Positions 17,211-26,290 of a stretch of 64,000 nt of DNA are shown one piece after another. Origin of the DNA: Candidatus Terraquivivens ruidianensis (GTDB lineage: Archaea; Thermoproteota; Nitrososphaeria_A; Caldarchaeales; Wolframiiraptoraceae). Location: the NCBI GenBank assembly GCA_023267975.1, contig JALNLA010000001.1:1-64000 (forward strand), read 5' to 3'. The position numbers were made by a program, and so were the translations under genes. A model generated the notes under the pieces. It was given only the letters and a program-made list of their open reading frames with translations. It was not told the origin of the DNA and did not search any database. Position 1 is the first letter of the stretch. Every line of letters begins with the position of its first letter.

Positions 17211-18068
17211 TTATTTTTGTATACGCCTTAATGCAACGCTATCTGGAAGAGAGCAACATGCCTCGATGGTCGGTTCTGGGATTGACGTATAGGGTACGGT
17301 GATCCTGTCGACCAAACCCTTACGCATTAACTCGCTTTCAAGGGTCTGCGTATAATTCCCCCTAACCCTCATGCAACCCAGCGCAAGCTCCGTGTTATCT
17401 AGCTTTTTCCTAGCGGTAGCGAAAAGATTCAGTAAATCGCTTATGGGCGGCGGTTTAACATGGGCCATGGGCGTACCTTCCATCGGCACCAGTATCAGAA
17501 ATATTAAAACGTAAGGGTCGTACTCCCTCAGCACATCAATGGCCTCGTATTCCCAATAAACCTTACCGTAATCCGAGCCCACTGTTATGTGCGGCGAGAT
17601 GTAACGTGGACCGTAGGTGTAAATCGTATCGAGCGCTTTCACCACATCATCCCTGCCCAATTTGGTGTGCATGACGTTCCTCAGAACACCTTCACTGAGA
17701 ACGACATAGAATTCCGCTATATCTATCCCGGAGTCCCTTAGTTGGGTTGCACCGTCTTTATCTAAGATGCCGGGGTGTATACTGAGCGTTAGGCCTAATT
17801 CCTTCTTCACATACCTTATGACCTCAAGGTACGGCTCGAATGGCAGTTTACCGTCCTTGGTGAAGCCGCCGCTGAGCAGACATCCTACGCCGCCCCTTTC
17901 TTTTAACCTCTTACAGAAGGAAAGAAGCTTGTCGGGATTCTCTACTTGTACCATCGTCCTCAGGACAAGCCTGCGGCAGTAATCGCACTTCAGCTCACAC
18001 TTACTGCCAGTTATGGACACGGTAGGATACTTCGGGTGGGGTACGTATACCTTAAGCACGGCACGCAA
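17211..18068 (-). CDS. Radical SAM protein, biotin-synthase-like archaeal family
   Basis: The 285-residue protein has one radical SAM cluster motif, CELKCDYC (about residues 24-31), preceded by PTVSITGSK, and a TIM-barrel-like remainder with LSIHPGILDKD. A C-terminal pair of cysteines (EACCSLP) and CMRVRG could bind a second cluster. The overall pattern resembles the uncharacterised archaeal biotin-synthase homologue group that includes a partner of the two-protein lipoyl synthase. Because a canonical LipA is encoded here, that role is doubtful. It begins with GTG 9 bp downstream of a nitrilase-family gene and is surely cotranscribed with it. Confidence 0.75.
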   Translation of the reverse strand: MRAVLKVYVPHPKYPTVSITGSKCELKCDYCRRLVLRTMVQVENPDKLLSFCKRLKERGGVGCLLSGGFTKDGKLPFEPYLEVIRYVKKELGLTLSIHPGILDKDGATQLRDSGIDIAEFYVVLSEGVLRNVMHTKLGRDDVVKALDTIYTYGPRYISPHITVGSDYGKVYWEYEAIDVLREYDPYVLIFLILVPMEGTPMAHVKPPPISDLLNLFATARKKLDNTELALGCMRVRGNYTQTLESELMRKGLVDRITVPYTSIPEPTIEACCSLPDSVALRRIQK

Positions 18069-18077
18069 GCCTGCCTT

Positions 18078-18923
18078 CTATCTAAAAACCATTCCTAATG
18101 CGTTAAATTTTAACCTTCTATTCCTAAAGAAGACCTTCCACCTGAACTCGGAATATCGCTTCATGTCGATGTCCACAACTAGTATCTCTTCATCCTTACC
18201 TGCCTTCGCCCTTATCAGCCTTTCTTCCGTGAACATCTTTTCGCCGCTATAAGGCTTGACGATAAACTCGTCAATGCTCATGACGTCTTCGGGTATGACG
18301 ATGATGCTGTGTCCTCCGTACCTAGGCTCCAACTCAAACCCGGCATAAACCAATTGTGGCTTAACCCATTCGGCCGTGTTAACACCTACAACGGGCATCC
18401 AGTTCTCCCAAGAGCGGACTAAAATTATACGATGCCAAAGAGATATCACGTTTGCATTCCAGTTTGAAACGACGAATACGATATCGGCTCCCATCATGGT
18501 CAAAATTGACATGGGCTCGGGATAGATTATCTCGGAGCATCTCAGGATACCTAATTTGCCATGAGTCGTATCGTGTAACGGTAGAGAATCTACGGATTCA
18601 AAAAGCCCTTCCTCGAACACCCAAAGGAGCGTCGTCTTGCCTTGCCTACCTATCACCTCGCCCTCGGGGCTTATGAGTATACACGTACTTCCATACTTAC
18701 TGGCCTGAGTTTTTTGGAGCATCGTAGCTATGACGTAAGAATTTATCTCGCGGGCCTTTTTGCAGAGTTCCTTCTCGCCCGTTGAAGGGTATCCTTCCGG
18801 GAACGCAGCTATATCAACCTCCATCCTCGCTACATCATCAAGCAACTTTAGTGCCCTCGGCAGGTTCTTCTCGGTAAAGAGTCCATCAGAAGGCTTAGCC
18901 TGTATTGCGGCCACCCTAACCAA
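18078..18923 (-). CDS. Carbon-nitrogen hydrolase (nitrilase superfamily)
   Basis: The 281-residue nitrilase/amidase-fold protein carries a recognisable Glu-Lys-Cys triad: Glu in AAFPEGYPS, Lys in GRQGKTTLL and Cys in LGILRCSEIIYPE. The family cleaves amides or nitriles, or transfers ammonia or acyl groups. The residues around the Cys (RCSEIIYPE) differ from the common CYDxxFPE, so the substrate is probably unusual. The start is TTG 18923, with an AT-rich promoter-like region (18935-18960) just upstream. The close pairing with the downstream radical SAM gene suggests a shared pathway. Omega-amidase or N-carbamoyl hydrolase are alternatives I cannot separate. Confidence 0.8.
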   Translation of the reverse strand: MVRVAAIQAKPSDGLFTEKNLPRALKLLDDVARMEVDIAAFPEGYPSTGEKELCKKAREINSYVIATMLQKTQASKYGSTCILISPEGEVIGRQGKTTLLWVFEEGLFESVDSLPLHDTTHGKLGILRCSEIIYPEPMSILTMMGADIVFVVSNWNANVISLWHRIILVRSWENWMPVVGVNTAEWVKPQLVYAGFELEPRYGGHSIIVIPEDVMSIDEFIVKPYSGEKMFTEERLIRAKAGKDEEILVVDIDMKRYSEFRWKVFFRNRRLKFNALGMVFR

Positions 18924-19021
18924 GCAACATCAACTAATTTTATTTTTAAAAAAACACTTATAAAATTTGAGTAAATTTATTACGAAGTAAGGACATAATA
19001 CCAATAAACAGGTGTTGCATT

Positions 19022-19318
19022 ATGGGAGTTCTACCGGGTCAGAAATTCGTATGGCTTAAGGCAAAAGGCGACACCAACGTACCGTCTGACTCCGTCAAGA
19101 TAAACAACAAGTACTTGGCGTTACTTAAAGTGCCTGAAAAAGAGCTGGTAGAGATAGTGTACGAGGGCGAGCTTCTGTTCAAGGCCAGCGTCATATACAG
19201 CGCTGACGCGCAAAGGGGTTATGCATTTATAAACAAGAATAAAATGGTTGAGTTCAAAATACCAGAAGAAGAGGCACTCATTATAGCAGAGCCTAGGGAA
19301 AAAGCTGAGTCCGAGTGA
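19022..19318 (+). CDS. Conserved-looking hypothetical protein, 98 aa
   Basis: I do not recognise this protein. It begins MGVLPGQKFVWLKAKGDTN and is rich in charged and beta-forming residues. It has one Cys-free domain and ends in an acidic/basic tail (EPREKAESE). AGGTG lies 9 nt before ATG 19022, and an AT-rich region shared with the divergent nitrilase gene precedes it. It converges on the saccharopine-dehydrogenase-like gene with a 2-bp gap. Codon use and start signals make it likely real. Confidence 0.65.
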   Translation: MGVLPGQKFVWLKAKGDTNVPSDSVKINNKYLALLKVPEKELVEIVYEGELLFKASVIYSADAQRGYAFINKNKMVEFKIPEEEALIIAEPREKAESE

Positions 19319-19320
19319 CG

Positions 19321-20490
19321 TTAGAGCTCCATTGAGGTTTGATAAGATTCTTGTATAGTAACACCACTTTCTTTAATTTCTTTTAAGAAAATCTCCGGGT
19401 CTATGCAACCTTCTGGAGCGAAGACACCTTTTGCCTTCACCTGACCGCGTCCTAACATTATAGCACCTATTACGGCAGATATGGCCGTGGCGAACTCGTG
19501 TCCAACGTCGGAGAATTTGTATACATACTTCGTTAAATTTCCACCCTTCTTTCCGCTGACCGCTATCCTCATCTCGAAGAGAGGCTCCGCGGCATCAAAC
19601 TTGAAAAGCTCCATCGCAACATCCATCGGGAAAGATGCAAAGCGCGCCATGATGAAGTCCCTGGGCGATACCTTAAGGCCCTTAACGTTTATGGCCTCGA
19701 GCTGGGTTAGGCGTAACTTGTTGAGCATTCTGTAAATCTCGACAACTTCGCCGGGCACCATTCCGGCCTTGCATGTTACATTCTTTGCTTTTACGTATCT
19801 TGGAATCGTTACGGGCTCCGGATGTCCTATGTGGTAGACTTCCACGTTACCGAGCTCGAGAAAGTCCTGAACTTCCTTTCCGTCAAGCAAGGGCGTAACC
19901 TCCTTCCAATTTCCATTCTCGTAAGTCAGAACCTTTCCGCTGGTGACGTTGAACATGTGAGCGGTAACTGCTTCCGAGGCAACACCAGCGGCCGTCGTGA
20001 AAATCCAAGAGACATCTATATTTTCAACTTCATCAAGCTTCGATGCACCGTATCTCGCCAGAACGTTCGAAAGACCTGGTGTCGAGCCGAGGCCTATAAC
20101 AACGCTAATGTTCTTCCTCTTTGCCTCCTCAAACAACGCCTTGTCCTCGAGAACCTCTTTGGAGGGTAGCGGGTCGTCCATTATATCTACAAAATTAACA
20201 CCAGCATCAACCGCAGCCTTCACTATAGGCACGCCAAATTTGTAGTAGGGCCCTACGCAACCTACCACGACGTCTGCCTTCTGCATCTGGGCAATTAGCG
20301 ACGGTCGGTCTGTCACGTCAACCTTCAGGGCTTTGGCCTTCTTTACTTTACTGGCAATCTTCTCGGCCTTGTCTACGAGTATGTCTCCCAAGATTACTTC
20401 ATCCACGTCTGGGTATTTTACTAGGTGCTCAGCTACTTCAGAGCCGATTGTTCCTGCCCCACCCAGTATGAGTACGCGCATGGCCGTCAC
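19321..20490 (-). CDS. Saccharopine-dehydrogenase-family oxidoreductase
   Basis: The 389-residue protein has an N-terminal NAD(P) Rossmann site (MRVLILGGAGTIGSEVAEHL), DVTDRPSLIAQMQKADVVVG and a central catalytic domain with VGPYYKFGVPIVKAAVDAG and STPGLSNVLARYG. This is the saccharopine dehydrogenase/lysine 6-dehydrogenase group. It may oxidise or reduce a lysine-like amino acid. The upstream class III aminotransferase on the same strand supports an amino-acid role. GTG 20490 is placed at the predicted transcript start by a CTTTAAAAC box; ATG 20481 is an alternative start. The exact substrate is unknown. Confidence 0.75.
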   Translation of the reverse strand: MTAMRVLILGGAGTIGSEVAEHLVKYPDVDEVILGDILVDKAEKIASKVKKAKALKVDVTDRPSLIAQMQKADVVVGCVGPYYKFGVPIVKAAVDAGVNFVDIMDDPLPSKEVLEDKALFEEAKRKNISVVIGLGSTPGLSNVLARYGASKLDEVENIDVSWIFTTAAGVASEAVTAHMFNVTSGKVLTYENGNWKEVTPLLDGKEVQDFLELGNVEVYHIGHPEPVTIPRYVKAKNVTCKAGMVPGEVVEIYRMLNKLRLTQLEAINVKGLKVSPRDFIMARFASFPMDVAMELFKFDAAEPLFEMRIAVSGKKGGNLTKYVYKFSDVGHEFATAISAVIGAIMLGRGQVKAKGVFAPEGCIDPEIFLKEIKESGVTIQESYQTSMEL

Positions 20491-20520
20491 ATAAAAATAA
20501 GGGAGTTGTTTTAAAGCGTT

Positions 20521-21966
20521 TTATACCATTTTGTCGACTTCTTCGATGGCTTTATCCAATATGTCAATAGCCCTGTCCACTTCGTCTTCAGTCACGACGA
20601 GGGTTGGCATTAGCGTTATATTGTTGGCGGCGAACGTCGAGACCAACAACCTCCTCTCAATACACTTGACAGCCACGACCTTGCTCGGTATCTTGACTGC
20701 TTCCTCATGCCAGAAGTAGAACCTATCCTGCGGGAATATCGGCTCCTTCGTCTCCTTATTCTTTACCAGCTCTATGCCCCATATGAGTCCCATGCCGCTT
20801 ACGTTTCCTACGGATTTGTGCCTATCCTTGATACCTTTAAGCCCTTCCTCAAGCCTCTTGCCGATCTTCTTCGCATGGTCAGGTATGAGCTTCTCCTCCT
20901 TGTATACGGTCAGCGCAGCATAAGCTGCGGCCATGCCGAGCGGATGGGATGCGAACGTGCTCGCGTGCCACCACTTTCTCTCATCAAACCACTTGGCTAA
21001 CTCCGGGCTGATGGCGACACCTCCTACGGGTATGTGAGAACCTGTTACACCTTTAGCGAAGGTAACGATGTCGGGCTTGATGTCCCAGTTCTGGTATCCG
21101 AACCAAGGCCCTGTTCTTCCGAAGCCGCAGATGACTTCGTCGTCTATCCAAAGAACCCCGAGCTCCTTAGTTATCTGTCTTAATTGTGGGTTGTACTCGG
21201 GCGGCGGAGCGAATACACCACAACTTCCCTGCACAACTTCGGTTATGACCGCCGCGACGTAAGGTTGATGGGCAAGTATCAATTCCTTGAGTACATTAAT
21301 GCAGGCTAGCATTCCTTTCCTATCCTTGCAGTCAGGATATGTGTGTCCTATTGGACAACGATAGCAGTGGGGCGGCGGAGCTATTGCAGTATACGGAACT
21401 ATTCCACCGACCGGTGTCTTAATCTCCGGCACCTCACCCGGCTTAGTTGGTGTTATTGCCAAGTCCCTCAGATACGGTATTATCGTGTTAGCCACTGCAC
21501 CAGCAGTCCAACCGTGGTAGTCGTACCATCTGGTAACCACGTATGGTTTGCCTGTGTACACCCTAGCTATCATTAACGCATACTCGACGGCCTCGCTTCC
21601 GCTGTTCCCGAAGCCGACCCTGGCCATATCTCCCTTGAAGGCTTCCTCTATGAGGAATTTACAGACCTTTGGTCTCATCTGCTCTAAGAACCCACCCTCA
21701 TATAGATAGCCGAAGTGGTCAGCATATTCCTTTATCGCCTGGGCTATCTTAGGATGATAGGCGCCTGCGTTCGCGCAGTGCAGAACCGACATGAAGTCCA
21801 GAATCTTAACGTTCTCCGAAGTTATCAGATAGGGCCCTTCTGTTCTCGCTATGGGCAACGGGGAATATTCCTTCGCGGTCGATATCGGCCTCAAAAAGTA
21901 TTTCTTATCCAACTCTATTAACTCTTCCCAATTTACTTCTTCGGGTGGTGTTACAAATTTTGGCAT
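20521..21966 (-). CDS. Class III aminotransferase (PLP-dependent)
   Basis: The 481-residue fold-type I aminotransferase has the substrate/cofactor region GNSGSEAVEYALMIAR, WYDYHGW, ITEVVQG, WIDDEVICGFGRTG (the Asp that binds the pyridine nitrogen) and the PLP-lysine segment FAKGVTGSHIPVGG. It carries an unusual Cys/His-rich insertion PPHCYRCPIGHTYPDC around residues 213-228. The open frame begins far upstream at 22152 inside ilvD, but AGGAGG 8 nt before ATG 21966 fixes the start (MPKFVTPPEE). A TATA-like TTTTTATACG precedes it. The amino donor is unknown; the downstream saccharopine-dehydrogenase-like gene suggests a diamino acid or omega-amino acid. Confidence 0.85.
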   Translation of the reverse strand: MPKFVTPPEEVNWEELIELDKKYFLRPISTAKEYSPLPIARTEGPYLITSENVKILDFMSVLHCANAGAYHPKIAQAIKEYADHFGYLYEGGFLEQMRPKVCKFLIEEAFKGDMARVGFGNSGSEAVEYALMIARVYTGKPYVVTRWYDYHGWTAGAVANTIIPYLRDLAITPTKPGEVPEIKTPVGGIVPYTAIAPPPHCYRCPIGHTYPDCKDRKGMLACINVLKELILAHQPYVAAVITEVVQGSCGVFAPPPEYNPQLRQITKELGVLWIDDEVICGFGRTGPWFGYQNWDIKPDIVTFAKGVTGSHIPVGGVAISPELAKWFDERKWWHASTFASHPLGMAAAYAALTVYKEEKLIPDHAKKIGKRLEEGLKGIKDRHKSVGNVSGMGLIWGIELVKNKETKEPIFPQDRFYFWHEEAVKIPSKVVAVKCIERRLLVSTFAANNITLMPTLVVTEDEVDRAIDILDKAIEEVDKMV

Positions 21967-22051
21967 ACCACTCCTCCTCGGAATTATCATAAACCGTGAA
22001 CGTATAAAAATCTTACGGAAAATTATAAAACAAATTAAAATGAAGACTCTG

Positions 22052-23731
22052 CTATCTACACACCGCGCCCTCTGATGCCGATGATGTATACTTTGCGTAC
22101 CTTGCCAGCGCACCCTTCTTATACTTGGGCGCGGGCCTCTTCCAAGATGCAAGCCTTTTCTTTATCTCGTCTTCGTCGAGCTCGACATCCAACCTCTTCA
22201 GCTCCGCATCTACCTTTATCCAATCGCCGTCTCTAACTATCGCTATCGGTCCTCCCTCGAAAGCCTCAGGAGACACGTGTCCAACCATCAGACCTCTAGT
22301 AGCGCCCGAGAACCTACCGTCGGTCACTAAGGCCACGGATTCTCTCATGCCCCTACCCACTATCGCGGACGTAACGCTTAGCATCTCCCTCATGCCAGGA
22401 CCTCCTTTTGGTCCCTCGTACCTTATCACGATAGTATCTCCATCTTTGATGTCTCCTTGCTTAACCGCGATGTAAGCATCTTCCTCACAATCGAAAACCC
22501 TTGCAGGTCCTTCATGCTTAAGTTTCTTTATCCCAGAAATCTTTACTACCGCACCCTCCGGTGCCAAGTTTCCCCTGAGAATTACTATACCTCCAGTTGG
22601 ACGCACTGGATTCTCAATAGGCCTTATGATTCCTACGTTCTTAGGCTGGACAAACTCCCTCAGATTCTCCACCAAAGTCTTGCCCGTTATAGTGACGACA
22701 GAGCCATCGAGTAAGTCGGCATCGAGTAGCTTTTTCATTATGGCTGGAACACCGCCAGCGATATCTAAATCCTGCATTGCGTACTTTCCCCCTGGAATCA
22801 GCTCAACGAGTTGCGGCGTCCTGCTGCTTATTTCATCAAAGTCCTCGAGTGTCAGCTTCAGATCGAGTTCTTTGGCTATCGCCATTAAGTGTAGCACGGC
22901 ATTCGTCGAGCCGCCTATCGCCGCATCGACAGCTATTGCGTTCCTGAAGGCTTCATAGGTCATGATGTCGCTGGGTTTCAGGTCGGTCTCCAGAGCTCTC
23001 ATGACAACCTCACCGGTCTTCTCAGCCACGTATGCTCTCCTTACGTCAACAGCTGGTATCGTGGAGCTACCCGGTAGGCTCATTCCCAGGGCTTCTATCA
23101 GCACGGCCATGGTGTTAGCGGTGTAAAGGCCAGCGCAGGAGCCAGGTCCGGGACACGCGACGTTCTCAATCGCGCAAAGCTCTTCGAGCGTAAGCTGGCC
23201 TTTATGGTAAGCACCCAAAGCCTCGAAAACATTGCCTATCGCAAACCTTTTACCGTCACGCTCACCCATCAGCATAGGACCTCCATTTATGAAGACCGAC
23301 GGGAGATTTAGCCTTGCTAGGGCCATCATCATGCCTGGCTCTATCTTGTCGCAGCTGGCCATCGCCACAACAGCGTCGTACCGATGTGCCATGACCATTA
23401 GCTCTACGGAATCCGCTATCACATCACGGCTCGGAAGGGATGCTCTCATGCCCTCGTGCGCCATCGCTATGCCGTCGCATATCGCTATTGTGTTAAACTC
23501 GAAGGGCATACCGCCTGCGCGTCTCACGCCTACCTTCACCCTCTCAGCCAACTTGTTTAAGTGTACGTGTCCAGGCACTATCTCGTTCCAGCTGTTCACA
23601 ATAGCTACGAACGGTCTTGAGATTTCATCATCCGTTAAGCCCATGGCTTTAAGTAACGCCCTATGCGGTGCTCGCTCTACACCTTTTGATACTTGTTGGC
23701 TTCTGTGCTTTAACCTATCCCTGTCCAACAC
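22052..23731 (-). CDS. ilvD: Dihydroxy-acid dehydratase
   Basis: Dehydrates dihydroxyisovalerate and dihydroxymethylvalerate in valine, leucine and isoleucine synthesis, using an Fe-S cluster. The 559-residue protein has the cluster cysteines in MASCDKIEPGMMM and ACPGPGSCAGLYTANT, the substrate segment AICDGIAMAHEGM and the C-terminal TDGRFSGATRG. Start GTG 23731 (MLDRDRLKHRS); TTG 23728 is next to it. It lies 15 bp downstream of phoU on the same strand. It supplies the 2-oxoisovalerate used by leuA in this window. The related phosphogluconate and sugar-acid dehydratases are less likely given the length and motifs. Confidence 0.93.
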   Translation of the reverse strand: MLDRDRLKHRSQQVSKGVERAPHRALLKAMGLTDDEISRPFVAIVNSWNEIVPGHVHLNKLAERVKVGVRRAGGMPFEFNTIAICDGIAMAHEGMRASLPSRDVIADSVELMVMAHRYDAVVAMASCDKIEPGMMMALARLNLPSVFINGGPMLMGERDGKRFAIGNVFEALGAYHKGQLTLEELCAIENVACPGPGSCAGLYTANTMAVLIEALGMSLPGSSTIPAVDVRRAYVAEKTGEVVMRALETDLKPSDIMTYEAFRNAIAVDAAIGGSTNAVLHLMAIAKELDLKLTLEDFDEISSRTPQLVELIPGGKYAMQDLDIAGGVPAIMKKLLDADLLDGSVVTITGKTLVENLREFVQPKNVGIIRPIENPVRPTGGIVILRGNLAPEGAVVKISGIKKLKHEGPARVFDCEEDAYIAVKQGDIKDGDTIVIRYEGPKGGPGMREMLSVTSAIVGRGMRESVALVTDGRFSGATRGLMVGHVSPEAFEGGPIAIVRDGDWIKVDAELKRLDVELDEDEIKKRLASWKRPAPKYKKGALARYAKYTSSASEGAVCR

Positions 23732-23746
23732 AAAAACCCTTCAGAA

Positions 23747-24793
23747 CTAAGCTTTCTCAATTGATATAACGTTTGAGGGTGTTCTTGTAAGCCTGTTAAA
23801 GGCTACTTCGGCCATTATCTTACAACAACGTGCTATGAAACTGAAGCCCCAAACTATAGTCCTAAGGGACGATAGGAGTCTTCCATCATTTGCCATCAGC
23901 AGTATATCTTCAGCCAACCTGTTTTGGTGCTCTAACACGTGTAATATGCTCTTAAAGACGTCGTTTAACAGCTCTACATCGAGACTGAAGAGCGCCTTCA
24001 TGGTCTTGCCAAAGAGTGTCTGGACCATCGTACCGAGCTCCTCTATCCTTTTAGTAATCTCAGGACCTATCCTGGTGGATGACTTTCTTAGAGAACTTAA
24101 CTCTTTCGCAATATCCTCAATCATGTCACTTATATCTTCAAGTGCTTTTGCTATGAGCCTCGCACCTGCCGCATAGATTGGGCTGTCTATACCAAGACTC
24201 ATGCCGAGGTGCCATCTACGTAACGCTAGAAACAACTGTCTGATTATTAAGAAGTACAGCTCATCCACTTTGCTCTCTTGTCTGACTATCTCCTCAACGT
24301 TCCCGAACGTGCCTTCGGGTATTGAAGAAACAACTTGGTTAAGCATTGACGTCACCATTACCTGCAACCTTTTCAGCAGACCTTCGATAGGAAATTTTGA
24401 CGGGTCGATGAAGCTTTGGATGATTATCCTCCTGTAGGTCTGTTCTACTATCTCGAAGCCGGGTAACCTATCAACCGTTGCCTGCACTTCGTTAATAACG
24501 TTTGTCGTCAGGGCATTCGTCGAGGTTATCTTTACAACATCTGCTCCTTGCATGTATGCGCCTATTATCAGCCTCGTCAGCATGCCGTTAGAGCTACAAA
24601 GGTCGTAGTTGATGGTAAATTTGGTTTCTTCTGCCTTGACCTCGCCCACGTCTAGGCGCAAAGAGCCGTCCTCGTTCTCTATGAGCGTAACCCTATCTCC
24701 AACCTTTAAGCCCTTTTTTATCACCCACTTCTTAGGTAATGAGACTGTTAGGGTTGCGGCGCCTACCCTCTGTAGTTTCCTTATCTCAAGCAT
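23747..24793 (-). CDS. phoU: PhoU-like regulator with N-terminal AbrB/SpoVT DNA-binding domain
   Basis: The 348-residue protein begins with an AbrB-type swapped-hairpin DNA-binding domain (MLEIRKLQRVGAATLTVSLP, residues 1-50). Two all-helical PhoU domains follow, with the acidic metal-cluster pattern EDISDMIEDIAKE. This architecture is common in archaea and is linked to phosphate uptake control, but no pst or pho genes are seen here. ATG 24793 lies about 30 nt after a TATATAG element, so a leaderless start is likely. The ilvD gene follows 15 bp later and may share the transcript. Confidence 0.82.
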   Translation of the reverse strand: MLEIRKLQRVGAATLTVSLPKKWVIKKGLKVGDRVTLIENEDGSLRLDVGEVKAEETKFTINYDLCSSNGMLTRLIIGAYMQGADVVKITSTNALTTNVINEVQATVDRLPGFEIVEQTYRRIIIQSFIDPSKFPIEGLLKRLQVMVTSMLNQVVSSIPEGTFGNVEEIVRQESKVDELYFLIIRQLFLALRRWHLGMSLGIDSPIYAAGARLIAKALEDISDMIEDIAKELSSLRKSSTRIGPEITKRIEELGTMVQTLFGKTMKALFSLDVELLNDVFKSILHVLEHQNRLAEDILLMANDGRLLSSLRTIVWGFSFIARCCKIMAEVAFNRLTRTPSNVISIEKA

Positions 24794-24870
24794 ACCTTTT
24801 TTATATATACAAAAATTACTATATATAGATAATGTTTAATAATCGTAATTTTTACAATTTTTTGATAAAA
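24794..24870. promoter_or_regulatory. Very AT-rich divergent promoter (phoU / zinc-ribbon gene)
   Basis: This 77-bp gap is almost entirely A/T. It contains a leftward TATA element (CTATATATAG, about 24819-24828) placed about 25-30 nt from the phoU ATG, and a rightward TTTTTACAATTTT (about 24850-24862) placed near 20 nt from ATG 24871. Both genes would be leaderless. Confidence 0.5.
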
Positions 24871-25068
24871 ATGAGCGCGATGAAAAAAGTCAGGAGAAGT
24901 TACGCAAACGGTTACAAGTACTGCTCAAGGTGTAGGGTGTACCATCTTACGGATAAGGTCAGGTGTCCTTATTGCGGGACCCTGCTGAGGAACTCGCCGA
25001 GGAAGAAGAAGCAGAGCAGCAACGAGAAGTACGTTGAGGTACCTGCCGAGATACTCCTGACCGTCTAA
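24871..25068 (+). CDS. Small zinc-ribbon protein, 65 aa
   Basis: This small basic protein has a zinc ribbon of two knuckles, CSRC and CPYC, about 16 residues apart (YKYCSRCRVYHL ... VRCPYCGTLLR), followed by a Lys/Arg-rich tail. Such archaeal ribbons usually bind nucleic acid or act as ribosome- or RNA-polymerase-associated factors, but I cannot name the family. ATG 24871 fits a leaderless promoter; ATG 24880 is a second choice. The frame opens at 24832, which would add 13 residues lying upstream of the expected transcript start. Confidence 0.75.
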   Translation: MSAMKKVRRSYANGYKYCSRCRVYHLTDKVRCPYCGTLLRNSPRKKKQSSNEKYVEVPAEILLTV

Positions 25069-25126
25069 CCTTAAGGTGTTTTTGAGTAACTTTAAGGTTA
25101 TATCGCTGATGTTTCATCAAGCATCT

Positions 25127-26290
25127 ATGGATGCCCATATAGATAGAGAATTCCTGATAAGCTTGGCTTCTGCGCTCGTGAGAATAAACACGGAGAACCC
25201 GCCCGGAAGGGAACTGGAGGCCGCCAGCTTTCTGGCAGAGCGGCTTGCGGACCTTGGTATAAAATCCACGGTAGATAGGCTGGATGGTGTTCGGGCGAAC
25301 GCCGTCTGTATCTTAGAAGGTGGTGATGCAGGACCCACCCTGCTTTTCAATTCCCACCTCGATACCGTACCAGCCGGCGAGCGGGATGGGTGGCAGGTAG
25401 AACCTCTCGGCGGTTTTATTAAAGAAGATAGGTTATACGGCAGGGGTTCGGCCGATGCGAAGGGCTCAATCGCAGCTATGGCCGCAAGCCTGAAGGCCCT
25501 CATCGATGTTCGGGATAGGATAAGGGGTAAGGTTGTGCTGGCGGCAGTTGCTGACGAGGAGGTCGCTGGTATGGGTACTAAGGCACTCCTGTCAAAGTAC
25601 GGCAAGTTTGACTTTGCGGTTGTAGGCGAGCCGACGGGCTTAAGGGTCTGCACAGCCCACAAGGGCAGGCTGGAGATAAAAGTCAGGATAAGGGGCAGGC
25701 CAGCGCATGCCAGCATGCCCCAAGAGGGGGTTAACGCCATACTTGCTGCTGCTTCTTATTGTAACGAGTTAGAGCAAATGGCTGATTCGCTATCGAGAAC
25801 TAGGGGGCATCCTTTGGTTGGCAAGCCGACAGTGGCCGTTACCATGATAAGCGGTGGCATAAAGCCTAACGTTATCCCCGACGAGTGTGTGCTGACGGTA
25901 GATAGGAGGTTAATCCCTGGTGAGAGGCCTGATGCTGTGAAGATTTCTTTTGAGGAGCTGGCGTCTAAAGTGATGGCGACAAGACTTGGTACAGAGTTCT
26001 CGATCTCTATCGTGCAACACCACAGGGCTACCGAAGTCAGCACTTCTGAGCCAATAACACAGGTGGCCTTAGAGGCTGTTTCGAGGGTGCTTAAAGTTAA
26101 AGCGGAACCATATGGTCTTCCAGCCTACACAGACCTTGGGTGGATAGTCGCTGCTGGAACGCCTGGTGTTGTGCTAGGACCTGGTGAGCTTTCCCAAGCA
26201 CACTCATACAACGAGAACGTGCCAATCAGCGAACTCGGGGCGGCTGCTGAAATTTACTACGAGATAGCCCTCAGGCTTTTGGGCAGGTAG
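25127..26290 (+). CDS. M20-family peptidase/deacylase (ArgE/DapE-like)
   Basis: Two-metal amidohydrolase of about 387 residues. Metal ligands are seen in NSHLDTVPAG, YGRGSADAKG, the catalytic-Glu pair ADEEVAGMG, VGEPTGL and the final His of QAHSYNENVP. The lid (dimerisation) domain is the stretch KGRLEIKVRIRGRPAHASMP. Candidate substrates are N-acetyl- or N-succinyl-amino acids (acetylornithine, succinyl-diaminopimelate) or the LysW-bound intermediates of archaeal lysine/arginine synthesis. No LysW gene is in the window. The frame opens at GTG 25076; ATG 25127 is preferred because GTTATAT lies about 28 nt before it. Confidence 0.82.
   Translation: MDAHIDREFLISLASALVRINTENPPGRELEAASFLAERLADLGIKSTVDRLDGVRANAVCILEGGDAGPTLLFNSHLDTVPAGERDGWQVEPLGGFIKEDRLYGRGSADAKGSIAAMAASLKALIDVRDRIRGKVVLAAVADEEVAGMGTKALLSKYGKFDFAVVGEPTGLRVCTAHKGRLEIKVRIRGRPAHASMPQEGVNAILAAASYCNELEQMADSLSRTRGHPLVGKPTVAVTMISGGIKPNVIPDECVLTVDRRLIPGERPDAVKISFEELASKVMATRLGTEFSISIVQHHRATEVSTSEPITQVALEAVSRVLKVKAEPYGLPAYTDLGWIVAAGTPGVVLGPGELSQAHSYNENVPISELGAAAEIYYEIALRLLGR

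Noticed and set aside
21967-22152. A 62-codon N-terminal extension of the class III aminotransferase frame.
   Set aside because: It lies largely inside ilvD on the same strand in another frame and across the promoter. AGGAGG before ATG 21966 gives a clear start.
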